61,150 nucleotides of DNA from Richelia sinica FACHB-800 (GCF_014698825.1 NZ_JACJTT010000033.1:1-61150); one strand, 5' to 3'; numbered from the stretch's first letter, positions 6,704-16,097 are shown. The notes: a model not told the origin generated them from the sequence alone. A program made the numbers and translations.

Positions 6704-8113
6704 TTGTGAGTTTTAATTACAACTATTTTCTGCCAATTTAGCATACATATATTTTTTCTATTTTATCTTTAAACATATATATATAAAGGCTAAATCTGCC
6801 TGGCAGTATTAATAAACGAAGTTATGTAAAAATTTAAATTGCGGAGAAAGGCGATCGCCTTTTCGTAAAACTCGTCAACAAGGATGTAGAGTTAGCTGGC
6901 GGTACAGCCAATATCTTTAGTTTGCCATCCACATCTGCATGAATCGAGCATATCCAAGGTACAGGGTTTACCAAGCCCAACTAGATCAAAAACTCTAGCC
7001 CATACCAGAAGACAATCGGCAGCCTGTATCATCTTGGTGATAACCTGGGCATAGACTGTATATTTATAGAGGCATAATTTCAGTGGTTACAACTAAGCAT
7101 ATTGTTGCGGATATAATCTATAGTCCTGTTCAGGAATTGGTATAGATTAATCATCAATTGCAACAACTACAATATCTTCTGATGGGATAATTTAGACCAT
7201 ACCTTTCAGTAAAAGGACTCAGATTATGATTTTCCAACATCCGCACATAACTTAAATTCTCCACTCTTAACGCTAATACTAAAACAAGCGTGTTATTTCA
7301 TGCTTATAAAATTCTTTTTTGGGGATTTACTTTATTAGCCGCAGCAAAACTTGATTTATTGGTTAAGGTAGACTTAGGTTATTCTGCCATATCGTCTAAA
7401 TAATTAATTTAAGTACAACAACGGTTATTTATTTCCCCCATGTTTTATTACCAAATAATGTTGAAATAAGATTTACATGCCAATATTAAACATCTGTCAA
7501 CTATTTTTTAATCCTAATCAAACCAAGATTAGTAAACTTGCTCCCAGCACCTTACCCAAACTACACAGCCCTCTGACTTCACTCAATCTTGTCTGTGAAA
7601 GTTACATAGACAAATTGCAGGGTTATTTTGCCTTAGGAATCACTAGCTGTCACATTCTCACCCCCAACACACTGTTGGTATCTTGATCCCAGGAACTACG
7701 ACCAACTGTCATAGGAGAATGTCTCGTCACTAGTGACATATTGGCAAATGGCACTAAAAATCCTGGATATTGATAAAACAAGCTTATGATTGGGTATATA
7801 TCCAAACATTACCTTTAGCCTAAACCTACCTCTTTGGGAGTAAACTTAACTGTTATCAAACACATAAAGCTGCTATTGAGTCAACTTTATTGGTAGATTT
7901 TGAGTACAGACTAAAGCCACAACACCTGGAGGTAAAACAAATTAACCGGTTATTACTTTAAAACTTTCACCCAAATTTAGGCTTTAAAAGAGGTAAGATA
8001 AAAGCTATACCTCAATATCTAGTTTATAGATATTAGCAAAGTAGCCAATTAATAATTGCTATAATCTATTGTTTTCTACTAACATTCATATCTATTATTA
8101 GGTGTAAATTTCT
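6704..8113. other. Gene-poor region, probably decayed coding DNA
   Basis: About 1.4 kb without a convincing gene. The longest open frame (7477-7686, 69 codons) has no recognisable features. Read on the minus strand, 6850-7200 gives short peptide stretches such as VVVAIDD and a VDGKL segment, broken by stops and frame changes, which looks like an eroded protein gene. On the plus strand 7830-7950 gives another stop-broken stretch. An AT-only dyad lies around 6740-6785. Nothing here identifies the original genes. Confidence 0.4.
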
Positions 8114-8638
8114 ATGGGTTCTCCGATGAATCGTCTGTCTATTTTTGTAGACGGAAACAATATGTTCTATGCTCAACAAAAAAATGGCTGGTTTTTTGAT
8201 CCACGGCGAGTCTTAGAATATTTCAAACACGAACAGTCAGAAACAACATTAATCAATGCCTTCTGGTACACTGGATTAAAAGACCCACAAGACCAACGTG
8301 GTTTCCGAGACGCACTGATTAGTTTAGGTTATACGGTTCGCACTAAAATTCTGAAAGAGTATTATGATGATGCCTCCGGTCGTTACTCACAAAAAGCGAA
8401 TTTAGATATTGAAATTGTTGTAGATATGTTTAATACCGTTGATCAATACGACAGAGTAGTATTATTTAGCGGAGATGGTGATTTTGAAAGAGCTATCGAA
8501 TTACTCAGATCCAAAAATACCCATATAACTGTAGTATCAACGGAAGGAATGATTGCTAGGGAATTGCGTAATGCTACAGATAGATATATAGACTTGAATG
8601 ATATTAGAGACCAAATAGAAAAAGTTGAAGGACAATAG
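8114..8638 (+). CDS. NYN-domain (LabA/DUF88 family) protein
   Basis: A 174-residue PIN-like NYN-domain protein. The acidic signature is present: FVDGNNMFYA near the N-terminus, NLDIEIVVDM about residues 96-105, and LFSGDGDFERAI about 117-128. This is the LabA family, named for a Synechococcus protein affecting circadian output; the fold suggests metal-dependent RNase activity. The ATG at 8114 is chosen, but a second in-frame Met at codon 5 is equally possible. It stands alone after the gene-poor region, with leuA 87 bp downstream on the same strand. Confidence 0.85.
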   Translation: MGSPMNRLSIFVDGNNMFYAQQKNGWFFDPRRVLEYFKHEQSETTLINAFWYTGLKDPQDQRGFRDALISLGYTVRTKILKEYYDDASGRYSQKANLDIEIVVDMFNTVDQYDRVVLFSGDGDFERAIELLRSKNTHITVVSTEGMIARELRNATDRYIDLNDIRDQIEKVEGQ

Positions 8639-8725
8639 ATATAACATTTATTTACAAATTTCAAAATAAAAATTACTGTTCAAGCTATTTAACCCTCACA
8701 ATCACAACTACACATCATCAATCCC

Positions 8726-10318
8726 ATGAATCAGCCAACAGACCGAATTATTATCTTTGACACCACATTGCGTGATGGAGAACAATGTCCAGGTGCGACA
8801 TTAAACATTGACGAAAAGATTGTCATTGCTAAACAATTAGCCCGTCTAGGTGTAGATGTTATAGAAGCAGGTTTTGCCTTTGCTAGTCCTGGAGATTTTG
8901 AAGCCGTCAACAAAATAGCTCAAATTGTTGGTATACCCGAAGGCCCTGTGATTTGTAGTTTAGCTAGAGCTAAACATGATGATATCAAAGCCGCAGCAGA
9001 AGCGATTAAGCCAGCAGCTAAAGGCAGAATTCATACATTTATTGCCACTTCTGATATTCATCTCAAATACAAACTGAAAAAAACTAAATCAGAAGTCATA
9101 GCCATCGCGGAAGAAATGGTAGCTTATGCCAAAAGTTTCACTAATGATGTGGAATTTTCCCCGGAAGACGCGGGACGTTCTGATCCAGAATTTCTCTATC
9201 AAGTATTAGAGCGAGTAATCGCTGCTGGAGCTACTACAGTTAATATTCCTGATACAGTAGGTTACACTACACCTAGTGAATTTGGTGCATTGATTAAGGG
9301 CATAAAAGATAACGTGCCCAATATTGATCAAGCCATTATTTCTGTTCACGGTCATAACGATTTAGGTCTAGCTGTTGCCAACTTCTTAGAAGCCGTCAAG
9401 AATGGTGCAAGGCAACTAGAATGTACTATCAATGGTATTGGGGAAAGAGCCGGTAATGCTGCTCTAGAAGAGTTGGTAATGGCATTACACGTGCGGAGAC
9501 AATACTTTAACCCCTTCTTTGGGAGACCAGAAGACTCCCAAGATTCACTCACCAATATTGACACCAAACAAATTTATAAAACATCTCGTTTGGTTTCCAA
9601 TTTAACGGGAATGTTGGTACAACCAAATAAAGCCATTGTCGGTGCCAATGCCTTTGCTCATGAATCTGGCATTCACCAAGATGGTGTGTTGAAAAACAAA
9701 CTCACCTACGAAATTATGGATGCCCAATTGATTGGTTTAACAGACAATCAAATAGTATTGGGTAAACATTCTGGTAGAAATGCTTTCCGTACTCGCTTGA
9801 AAGAATTGGGCTTTGAACTGTCAGAAACAGAGCTAAATAAAGCCTTTGTCAAATTCAAAGAAGTAGCGGATAAAAAGAAAGAAATCTCTGATTGGGATTT
9901 GGAAGCTATTGTTAACGATGAAATCCAACAAGCACCAGATTTATTCCGGGTTGAGTTGGTGCAGGTTTCCTGTGGTAGTAATGCTCAACCCACTGCTACA
10001 GTAACTCTCCGCACTCCCAATGGAGAAGAATTAACTGATGCAGCAATTGGTACAGGCCCAGTAGATGCAGTCTACAAAGCCATCAACCGAGTAGTGAATG
10101 TTCCCAACGAGTTAATTGAATTTTCTGTACAATCGGTAACTGCTGGAATTGACGCTATTGGTGAAGTTACCATCCGCTTGCGTCATGAATCTCGTGTATT
10201 TTCAGGTCATGCAGCAAACACTGATATTATCGTGGCATCGGCTCAAGCTTATGTGAATGCACTGAATAGATTGTATTCTGCCTTGCAACAACAAGGTAAG
10301 GAAGAAGTAAGAGCATAG
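8726..10318 (+). CDS. leuA: 2-isopropylmalate synthase
   Basis: Catalyses the first committed step of leucine synthesis, condensing 2-oxoisovalerate with acetyl-CoA. The 530-residue protein has the HMGL-like TIM barrel with [12 protein letters not shown] at residues about 11-22, [10 protein letters not shown] providing metal-binding histidines, and [13 protein letters not shown] in the linker. The C-terminal part (about 390-525) is the LeuA allosteric dimer domain, so leucine feedback control is expected. Length and motifs match the bacterial family; nothing is missing. It ends next to a perfect 28-bp palindrome shared with the convergent DUF29 gene. Confidence 0.97.
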   Translation: MNQPTDRIIIFDTTLRDGEQCPGATLNIDEKIVIAKQLARLGVDVIEAGFAFASPGDFEAVNKIAQIVGIPEGPVICSLARAKHDDIKAAAEAIKPAAKGRIHTFIATSDIHLKYKLKKTKSEVIAIAEEMVAYAKSFTNDVEFSPEDAGRSDPEFLYQVLERVIAAGATTVNIPDTVGYTTPSEFGALIKGIKDNVPNIDQAIISVHGHNDLGLAVANFLEAVKNGARQLECTINGIGERAGNAALEELVMALHVRRQYFNPFFGRPEDSQDSLTNIDTKQIYKTSRLVSNLTGMLVQPNKAIVGANAFAHESGIHQDGVLKNKLTYEIMDAQLIGLTDNQIVLGKHSGRNAFRTRLKELGFELSETELNKAFVKFKEVADKKKEISDWDLEAIVNDEIQQAPDLFRVELVQVSCGSNAQPTATVTLRTPNGEELTDAAIGTGPVDAVYKAINRVVNVPNELIEFSVQSVTAGIDAIGEVTIRLRHESRVFSGHAANTDIIVASAQAYVNALNRLYSALQQQGKEEVRA

Positions 10319-10323
10319 AAGTA

Positions 10324-10351
10324 GTAGAGACGTTCTATAGAACGTCTCTAC
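10324..10351. repeat. Perfect 28-bp palindrome, bidirectional terminator-like
   Basis: A 14-bp arm beginning GTAGAGACGTTC is followed immediately by its exact complement, centred on TATA. It sits between the leuA stop (10318) and the stop codon of the opposing DUF29 gene (10348), which falls inside it. This palindrome type is dispersed in Nostocales genomes. Here it could terminate both convergent transcripts. Confidence 0.7.
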
Positions 10352-10773
10352 TTTGGTTGAATTAATTCCAACGCCTGAGTTAATATTTCTTGTTCTTCCA
10401 CCATAGTTGCTAACTCTTCAGTTTCATAACGTCCCTCAAAGGCTTCTAAAGCTGCTCTTTTGAGTGCTACTTGATATCCTTGTTGGAGAATTTCCATTAA
10501 TTCTGTTTGATTTAAGTAAACACCTCCAGATTTGCGGCGTTTATTGATTTTATTGATTTCCCGTACTGCATTTTCTATAGATATTTCCCAAGAACGGGTA
10601 GAACGTTTTTCAGCTTTTTGTTTAATTAAATGGATAAGAAGAATCACGCCATAACTATCAATTTTATTGATTTTATCACTGAGGCTCATTTCTTCTAATT
10701 CATCAACTAATAGTAAGGCTTCAGGAATTTTACCCTGTTCTAGAAGTTGTCTGAGTTCTAGTAGTTCTTCCAT
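10348..10773 (-). CDS. DUF29 family protein
   Basis: A 141-residue all-helical protein of the DUF29 family, which is greatly expanded in cyanobacteria and has no established function. Diagnostic stretches are the N-terminal ALLLVDELEEMS, the central LIHLIKQKAEKRSTRSWEISI block (residues about 48-68), a basic NKINKRRKSGG turn, and LEAFEGRYETEELATMV near the C-terminus. The ATG start at 10773 follows an AT-rich leader. It stands alone and converges on leuA. Copies of this family are often next to repeats, as here. Confidence 0.75.
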   Translation of the reverse strand: MEELLELRQLLEQGKIPEALLLVDELEEMSLSDKINKIDSYGVILLIHLIKQKAEKRSTRSWEISIENAVREINKINKRRKSGGVYLNQTELMEILQQGYQVALKRAALEAFEGRYETEELATMVEEQEILTQALELIQPK

Positions 10774-10872
10774 GTTATATTTTCTGCTTCATGAAAAACA
10801 TTGATTTTAGTTTTAGCTAATATTTCTGCTTACTGCTATCTCAATTCTAAACTGAAAACTTTTCCAAAGAAA

Positions 10873-10903
10873 AACCCCTACCTGGGTTAATTTAGTAGGG
10901 GTT
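10873..10903 (-). terminator. Rho-independent terminator of the two-gene RHH/membrane unit
   Basis: AACCCCTAC (10873-10881) pairs with GTAGGGGTT (10895-10903), giving a 9-bp stem. Read on the minus strand the stem is followed by TTTTCTTT. It lies 22 bp after the stop of the minus-strand gene at 10925. Confidence 0.8.
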
Positions 10904-10924
10904 GTTCACTATTCTTAATTATCT

Positions 10925-11338
10925 TTAATCGTCTTTCTTAGCTTTATCCCGTGTTAGCAACATATAGCCACTAAAGACGCTTCCTAACAGCGTTGCTTGT
11001 GGTGTGATTACAATCGGAATAATGTCTTTAACAAAACTCCTCACGTTATCGGATTTGTCCAAAGCAATGTAGGATATAGAAATCAGAGCAACTAAGCTGG
11101 ACGCAAATATCCCGGCCAGGAAAATCAGTAGTCTGGCTTTGTTGTCTTCTTTTTTGTGATCTAACACAAGTTTGAGGAATGCTTCCTCGCTTATTTCTCG
11201 TGAAACAGGTTCATCACCTACTGTACTTACTACAACTAACTCATCAGGAAGTAGAGAAGTATTTTTATTATCTTGAGTATCAACAGGTGTTAACACTTTA
11301 TTAGTAGGTGCTTGTTGTTCAACGTTTTTAACAGTCAT
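10925..11338 (-). CDS. Small membrane protein of unknown function
   Basis: A 137-residue protein with a polar N-terminal half (residues 1-65, including an acidic EEAFLKLVLDHKKEDN stretch). Two hydrophobic segments follow at about 68-90 and 110-128, then a short charged tail ending KAKKDD. This predicts two membrane helices with both termini on the same side. No family is recognised. It lies 56 bp downstream of a ribbon-helix-helix-like gene on the same strand and before a strong terminator, so the two are probably co-transcribed. Confidence 0.6.
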   Translation of the reverse strand: MTVKNVEQQAPTNKVLTPVDTQDNKNTSLLPDELVVVSTVGDEPVSREISEEAFLKLVLDHKKEDNKARLLIFLAGIFASSLVALISISYIALDKSDNVRSFVKDIIPIVITPQATLLGSVFSGYMLLTRDKAKKDD

Positions 11339-11394
11339 TTTAAGAAATTTTCGGTAGGGTTTGCTGGGTTACTCTCCCCACATCTACCCTGTCC

Positions 11395-11709
11395 TTACCT
11401 GAAAATCACCTCCCTAATCTTCTCATTGGGTTTCTGAAGCAGAATCTGAGATCCATTTTTTCTTTCTTTTAGAAAATAGGCTTCAGTCGCTATAGCTTTT
11501 CTAAGAGCTTCGCTTTTAGATATACCTTGCGTTTCCGCGAGGTATTGCAGTAGCTCGGCAGCTTCATCAGTCATTAAAACTGATATTCGCTTTCCAGAGG
11601 TAGAGTTGGGAGAGTCTTGCACACTTGGGCTTTGGTTTTCTCCTGAAACACCTGAATCCTGCCCTGTGTCTAATTTTTTGCCTTGTAGCGTGAAATTTGT
11701 GGTTGCCAT
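11395..11709 (-). CDS. Ribbon-helix-helix-like regulator
   Basis: A 104-residue protein with a disordered N-terminal 40 residues rich in Gln, Ser and Asn. A compact segment follows, KRISVLMTDEAAELLQYLAE then TQGISKSEALRKAIATEA. A beta-strand followed by two helices with an SKSEALRKAI second helix is the pattern of CopG/Arc-type ribbon-helix-helix DNA-binding proteins and antitoxins. The tail is basic. It is the first gene of a likely two-gene unit with the membrane protein downstream, and may be its repressor. No toxin-like product is adjacent. Confidence 0.6.
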   Translation of the reverse strand: MATTNFTLQGKKLDTGQDSGVSGENQSPSVQDSPNSTSGKRISVLMTDEAAELLQYLAETQGISKSEALRKAIATEAYFLKERKNGSQILLQKPNEKIREVIFR

Positions 11710-11784
11710 GTTCTACTACTCGATTATCAGGTACTGAAAATGAAATATGTTGATACCGATTCAATAACAGAATGTAACAAATCT

Positions 11785-11865
11785 GTAGGTTGGGTTGAAC
11801 AAAGTGAAACCCAACATATACATAGGGTTGTGAAATGTTGGGTTTCGTTCCTCAACCCAACCTAC
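11785..11865. repeat. 81-bp imperfect inverted repeat (MITE/REP-like)
   Basis: The outer arms GTAGGTTGGGTTGA and TCAACCCAACCTAC are exact complements. Inside, GAAACCCAACAT pairs with ATGTTGGGTTTC around a short centre. The whole folds as one long hairpin. A copy of only the right-hand half occurs at 23632-23663. It lies upstream of the ribbon-helix-helix gene. This is a known dispersed cyanobacterial repeat style, without a coding sequence. Confidence 0.85.
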
Positions 11866-12093
11866 ATCCGTCATATTCTCTTATTGAATTGATCTCACCT
11901 ATTATTATATGTCATTTTTATGTTTTTGAGTAATACTAAAATAATATTTTTTGCACATCCTATTAATACTAAGGTATGTATTAGCTATGCTGGTTAAATA
12001 TAGATAAGCGTACATTAGACAGGTTGATGAGACTTCTATCTAAAAATGTTATTTTGTCAGTGACGATGGAAAACACCAAAAGCATTGCAGATA

Positions 12094-12108
12094 AAGGGTT
12101 ATACCCTT
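12094..12108. promoter_or_regulatory. 15-bp palindrome upstream of the GNAT gene
   Basis: AAGGGT and ACCCTT flank a TAT centre, a perfect dyad 66 bp before the GTG start of the GNAT gene. It is the only obvious symmetric element in the 309-bp gap 11866-12174 and is a plausible operator. No -10/-35 pair can be fixed confidently. Confidence 0.3.
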
Positions 12109-12174
12109 CTGCATCCTACAAAACCACATTGAGCGATAAACTCAACTAATAGAAAATTCTGACAAGGTGTATTA

Positions 12175-12726
12175 GTGCAGCTACAAATTCAATTAAATCG
12201 AGGTATAGACAACTCACCTGTTAACGCTAATATTGTTGAATTGTCTCAAAAGCACATTGATGATTATGAAAACTTATGGCGCGAACAATTGCGGGTTGTT
12301 CAAGCAGAAGATAAGTTTTGGGACTGGTTGTTTAAACTGGGATATATTACTAAACAAGATAACGAAGAAGGTTATGCACTTGAGTGTGAAGATTGTACTC
12401 AAGGGTTAATAATGATAGAAACCCAATTGCATGGTTCACGCTTGGCAATAGGACAAAAGTTAGTATACATACAGTACATTACCTCTGCACCTTGGAATCG
12501 TAAAGAAATCCAACGTCCTCCACGCTACAAAGGTGTAGGTACTGCATTATTAAGATATGCAAGATTGAGAAGTGTAGAATTAGGTTATGGTGGAAGAATT
12601 GGTCTACATTCACTTCAGAGTGCGGAACGATTTTATGAAAACCAAAATATGCTCAATCTTGGTGTTGATGAAGAATACGAGAATCTGACATACTTTGAAT
12701 ATAGTATTTTGAGACTAAAACAATAA
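12175..12726 (+). CDS. GNAT-family N-acetyltransferase
   Basis: A 183-residue protein whose C-terminal half carries the acetyl-CoA-binding pattern of GNAT enzymes: a beta-strand with QYITSAPWN, then RYKGVGTALLRYARLRSVELGYGGRIGLHSL broken across about residues 122-150 (the RxxGxG/A loop reads RYKGVG), then AERFYENQNM. The N-terminal half (about 1-100) is less typical and may recognise the acceptor, which is unknown. The start is GTG at 12175. It is followed after 21 bp by an unknown helical protein on the same strand, which suggests a functional pair. Confidence 0.75.
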   Translation: MQLQIQLNRGIDNSPVNANIVELSQKHIDDYENLWREQLRVVQAEDKFWDWLFKLGYITKQDNEEGYALECEDCTQGLIMIETQLHGSRLAIGQKLVYIQYITSAPWNRKEIQRPPRYKGVGTALLRYARLRSVELGYGGRIGLHSLQSAERFYENQNMLNLGVDEEYENLTYFEYSILRLKQ

Positions 12727-12747
12727 TATAAATATAGGAAAAAACTT

Positions 12748-13254
12748 ATGAATAATAATCAAAATGTAGCAGCAGCTATTGATTTACTTTTTAATCCTAC
12801 ATCCCTTCAAGAAGCAATTAAAATTGAAGATGAAACCGGCTGTGATGTAACAGCAGGTTTAGAATGGGGTTTAGCAGTTCCAGCTTTATTAAAAAACCCT
12901 GCATTATTAGGAAGATTAACAAAATTGCGCGTATCACTTAACCGAGAACTGCGGTTACTTTTACAAGCCTGGAATTTGGGTATAGGAGAAAAAACAGCAT
13001 TAGAAGTAGCACAGCAACGCTTAATTAAAAGACTACAATTACCTGAACCTGCTGCAATATCAACACTGCAAGAAATTTTAGAACAAGATGAAATATTTAA
13101 TGTTGAAGAATTTATATCAAATCGAAATTTGTTAAAGTCGCTCTTGGGTATATTACTATTAGATAGCGATTGGGAAGAAATAGCTATAGCTGCTGCAAAT
13201 TCAGTACGAGAACAGGTAATTTATCAAGTAGGTGTTAATCATATTTCCGCCTAA
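12748..13254 (+). CDS. Conserved-type helical protein of unknown function, paired with GNAT
   Basis: A 168-residue, predicted mostly helical soluble protein, with no family recognised. Visible features are a repetitive Leu/Ala pattern, ETGCDVTAGLEWG near residue 28, and NRELRLLLQAWNLGIGEKTALEVAQQRL around residues 70-97. It has no signal peptide, membrane segment or catalytic motif. It lies 21 bp after the GNAT gene and 27 bp before a recQ-type helicase gene, so the three could be one transcript. It may be a partner or substrate of the acetyltransferase; that is inference from spacing only. Confidence 0.55.
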   Translation: MNNNQNVAAAIDLLFNPTSLQEAIKIEDETGCDVTAGLEWGLAVPALLKNPALLGRLTKLRVSLNRELRLLLQAWNLGIGEKTALEVAQQRLIKRLQLPEPAAISTLQEILEQDEIFNVEEFISNRNLLKSLLGILLLDSDWEEIAIAAANSVREQVIYQVGVNHISA

Positions 13255-13281
13255 AACAATGATTTAGGCTTAAATATTACT

Positions 13282-14727
13282 ATGAATAGCCCAATTACAA
13301 ATTCATTAACTCAAATTCGCACAGCATTAAAAGAAATCTGGGGTTATGATAATTTCCGGTCTCCACAGGGAGAAATTGTCAACAGTTTGTTATCAGGTAA
13401 AGATGCTTTAATTATTATGCCTACTGGTGGGGGAAAGTCGATTTGCTTTCAACTCCCGGCTTTGCTAAATACAGGATTAACTTTGGTGGTTTCTCCGTTG
13501 GTAGCACTGATGGAAAATCAAGTGGAGGAACTAAAGCAGCGAAACCAAAAAGCGGCTCTTTTACATAATGAATTATCTTCTTCTCAACGTCGTGCGACTT
13601 TGCAAGCTTTAGAAAAACAACAATTAAGATTATTATATTTATCTCCAGAAACTTTATTGAGTCCACCTGTATGGGAAAGATTATGTCAACCTGAATTACA
13701 AATTAATGGTTTGATTCTTGATGAAGCTCATTGTTTAGCCCAATGGGGTGATACTTTTCGTCCTGCTTATCGGCGTTTGGGTGCGGTTCGGCCAGCGTTA
13801 TTAAAAACAAAACCAGTAGGGACAAAAATTAGTATAGCGGCTTTTACTGCTACGGCTGACCCTTCAGCACAAAAGATAATTACTGATGTTTTACAATTAC
13901 AAAAACCTGATATTTATAAACTCAATCCTTATCGGGATAATTTACATCTTAATGTGCGTATTGCTTGGACACCAAAAGGTAGAAAACAACAATTATTAAA
14001 ATTTATTCAAAAGCATCACAATCAAGCTGGTTTGATTTATGTCAGAACTCGCAAAGATAGCGAAGAATTAGCAGCATGGTTAACGGAATTAGGATATAAT
14101 ACTGCTAGTTATCATGCGGGATTAGGGGCAACAGAAAGACGGGCAGTAGAGGCAAGCTGGTTAACTGGAAAAATCCCTTTTGTTGTTTGTACTTGTGCCT
14201 TTGGAATGGGAATTAACAAGAATAATTGTCGTTGGATCATACATTTTCATGTACCACATTTGCTATCTGAATATGTGCAGGAGATTGGTCGGGCTGGTAG
14301 AGATGGTAAACCAGCAGAAGCACTGACTTTAGTGAGTGAACCGACTGGGTTTTTAGATAGCGAAGATAAGCAAAGACGGCAGTTCTTTGAAGCACAAATG
14401 TTTAAACAACAAGAAAGAGCTAAACAATTAGCGAAAAAAATTCCGAAACAGGGGGAAATAACTGCCATAACGCGCCAATTTTCCGATGGGGCAATGGCGT
14501 TGTCTTTACTGCATAGTAATGGTGAACTGAAATGGCTTGACCCTTTCCATTATGTAATTAATTCTCAATCAGGGCATCAAGCACCAACCCAACTGCAAGC
14601 AGCTAAAGAAATGACGCGGTATTTGTATACTAAACAGTGTCGGTGGAATTTTTTGTTAAAGGCTTTTGGTTTTGGGGCAGAAGCTGAAAATTGGCGTTGT
14701 GGGCATTGTGATAATTGTCGGAAATAG
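13282..14727 (+). CDS. RecQ-family ATP-dependent DNA helicase (short form)
   Basis: A 481-residue superfamily 2 helicase. Visible motifs are GYDNFRSPQGEIV (motif 0), MPTGGGKSICFQLP (Walker A, about residue 50), LDEAHCLAQWG (DEAH box), FTATADPSA (motif III), YHAGLG and VCTCAFGMGINKNN (motifs IV-V), and YVQEIGRAGRDG (motif VI). The C-terminus has the zinc-binding part (CRWNFLLKAFGFG, then CGHCDNC). The protein stops there: the winged-helix RQC and HRDC domains of classical RecQ are absent, so it is a short paralogue, perhaps specialised in repair. It ends 55 bp before a damaged defence-like pair on the opposite strand. Confidence 0.9.
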   Translation: MNSPITNSLTQIRTALKEIWGYDNFRSPQGEIVNSLLSGKDALIIMPTGGGKSICFQLPALLNTGLTLVVSPLVALMENQVEELKQRNQKAALLHNELSSSQRRATLQALEKQQLRLLYLSPETLLSPPVWERLCQPELQINGLILDEAHCLAQWGDTFRPAYRRLGAVRPALLKTKPVGTKISIAAFTATADPSAQKIITDVLQLQKPDIYKLNPYRDNLHLNVRIAWTPKGRKQQLLKFIQKHHNQAGLIYVRTRKDSEELAAWLTELGYNTASYHAGLGATERRAVEASWLTGKIPFVVCTCAFGMGINKNNCRWIIHFHVPHLLSEYVQEIGRAGRDGKPAEALTLVSEPTGFLDSEDKQRRQFFEAQMFKQQERAKQLAKKIPKQGEITAITRQFSDGAMALSLLHSNGELKWLDPFHYVINSQSGHQAPTQLQAAKEMTRYLYTKQCRWNFLLKAFGFGAEAENWRCGHCDNCRK

Positions 14728-14781
14728 ATAGTCAATTTAATAGATAATTAATAAAAAGTGAAAAATTTCATAATGAATTAT

Positions 14782-14985
14782 TTAGATACATTTAGCTGCT
14801 ACTTTAACAAATCCTTCCCAATGAGCATAAAGTATAGTGATACCACTGCGAAGTAATGCTTTTCGTTTCCCTGAAGCAAAAGATTTTGAATCAATTAAAC
14901 TTTTCAACGCTGAAAGCTCTACTTTCCGCCATGCAAGTTCTCTTGCTAGTATATCACTAAGCTGTTCTACGGTACGTATTTTCAT
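14782..14985 (-). pseudogene. Truncated MAE_28990-type HEPN protein
   Basis: Only 67 codons remain. The sequence (KIRTVEQLSDILARELAWRK, then LLRSGITILYAHWEGFVKVAA) matches the N-terminal part of MAE_28990/MAE_18760-like HEPN proteins, which are normally about 200 or more residues long. The open frame ends shortly after the WEGF motif, and the next 55 bp lead straight into the end of recQ in the opposite orientation, so the catalytic C-terminal part is deleted. The ATG overlaps the stop of the upstream DUF262 gene by 4 bp, showing the original pairing. Probably inactive. Confidence 0.7.
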
Positions 14986-16097
14986 GGCTGGAACAGTTTA
15001 CGACCAAGGGGAATTAATCTTGTTATTCTTCGTTGTGCATTAGCATTTGACCAACCTTGACTCGATAAAATTGTATTTTCAGTATCTATCCAAATTTGCT
15101 TTACTTTTTCTCTGATATTAATAGATGAATTAGATAATTTTTTATAGTTATAACCAACACCTAAAGCTATTAACTCATAGGCTGATACCAAAAATCCTCC
15201 TAAAAACTTATCTTTAGTAAGAGAATATTTACGAAAACTATCAATTCCCATGTGTTGATTTAAAATTTCAAATGTTTTATTAAATGCATTTTCTTCCTCT
15301 GAATAATCAAAGTTTTGATTTTGAGATATTTCAATCATTCTATCTGTCAAAAATTCATTTAGATTATTGCTTATATTGACTATTTTATCTTCTTCTAAAT
15401 TGCGAAATACTAAAAATTTTAATAACAATTCCATATCATATTGTTCAGCGATTGATTTTTCACTTAGTCCTACACAATCTCTAAATAGTTCATTTTGACT
15501 TAATTTTTTCATCCAATTAAACATCTCCCGATTATACATAACAAGAATACAGCTTCTTACTTCCTGTACAGTAGCTATTGAACCACCAGTGTTTAATCTT
15601 TGAAATAACTCATATTTTGCCTTATCATCACTTTCTTTTAGAATAATAGTCACATCAATTTTTGCCCTTTTGATCAAAAGACGCTGATGTTGTGTTAGAG
15701 AGTTTTGAGGATTATCATCATCTTCCCATTTTTTTCCTGCTAGACTTGGTAAATATTTAGTGCCTTCAAGAATTAATGGCTCAACATAGTTGTTATTTTC
15801 ATCTTTGAGTTTTCCAATAAATTCATAGATCGTAGATAGTCTATTAAGACCATCTACAATATCCCAAACTCCATCTTCACGTTGAGCAACAAAAATAGGT
15901 GGAATAGGTATACCCAGTAAAACAGATTCTATTAACCTCGTTTTTTGGACTGTTGACCACCGAAAAAATCTTTGAAATTCAGGATATAAGTTAATTGATT
16001 TATCTTCATATAGACTGATCCATTCTCCAATAGACATTGAATAGTGATCTGATCTAATCTCCGGCCTCATTTTGTCAATTTCTTCCTGAAGCCCCAT
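14982..16097 (-). CDS. DUF262 domain protein (defence/toxin-antitoxin type)
   Basis: A 371-residue protein with the DUF262 (ParB/Srx-like fold, as in GmrS) N-terminal domain. The segment PEFQRFFRWSTVQKTRLIES with GIPIPPIFVAQ at about residues 39-72 and the DGLNRLSTI motif near 82-90 (usually DGxQR) are visible. The C-terminal helical region has no clear second nuclease domain. DUF262 proteins often pair with MAE_28990-type HEPN proteins; here the partner overlaps by 4 bp but is truncated, so this gene is probably a surviving half. Genuine stand-alone function cannot be excluded. Confidence 0.8.
   Translation of the reverse strand: MGLQEEIDKMRPEIRSDHYSMSIGEWISLYEDKSINLYPEFQRFFRWSTVQKTRLIESVLLGIPIPPIFVAQREDGVWDIVDGLNRLSTIYEFIGKLKDENNNYVEPLILEGTKYLPSLAGKKWEDDDNPQNSLTQHQRLLIKRAKIDVTIILKESDDKAKYELFQRLNTGGSIATVQEVRSCILVMYNREMFNWMKKLSQNELFRDCVGLSEKSIAEQYDMELLLKFLVFRNLEEDKIVNISNNLNEFLTDRMIEISQNQNFDYSEEENAFNKTFEILNQHMGIDSFRKYSLTKDKFLGGFLVSAYELIALGVGYNYKKLSNSSINIREKVKQIWIDTENTILSSQGWSNANAQRRITRLIPLGRKLFQP

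Noticed and set aside
7477-7686. 69-codon open frame in the gene-poor region
   Set aside because: No motif, no ribosome binding site and surrounded by stop-broken sequence; I see no support for a gene.
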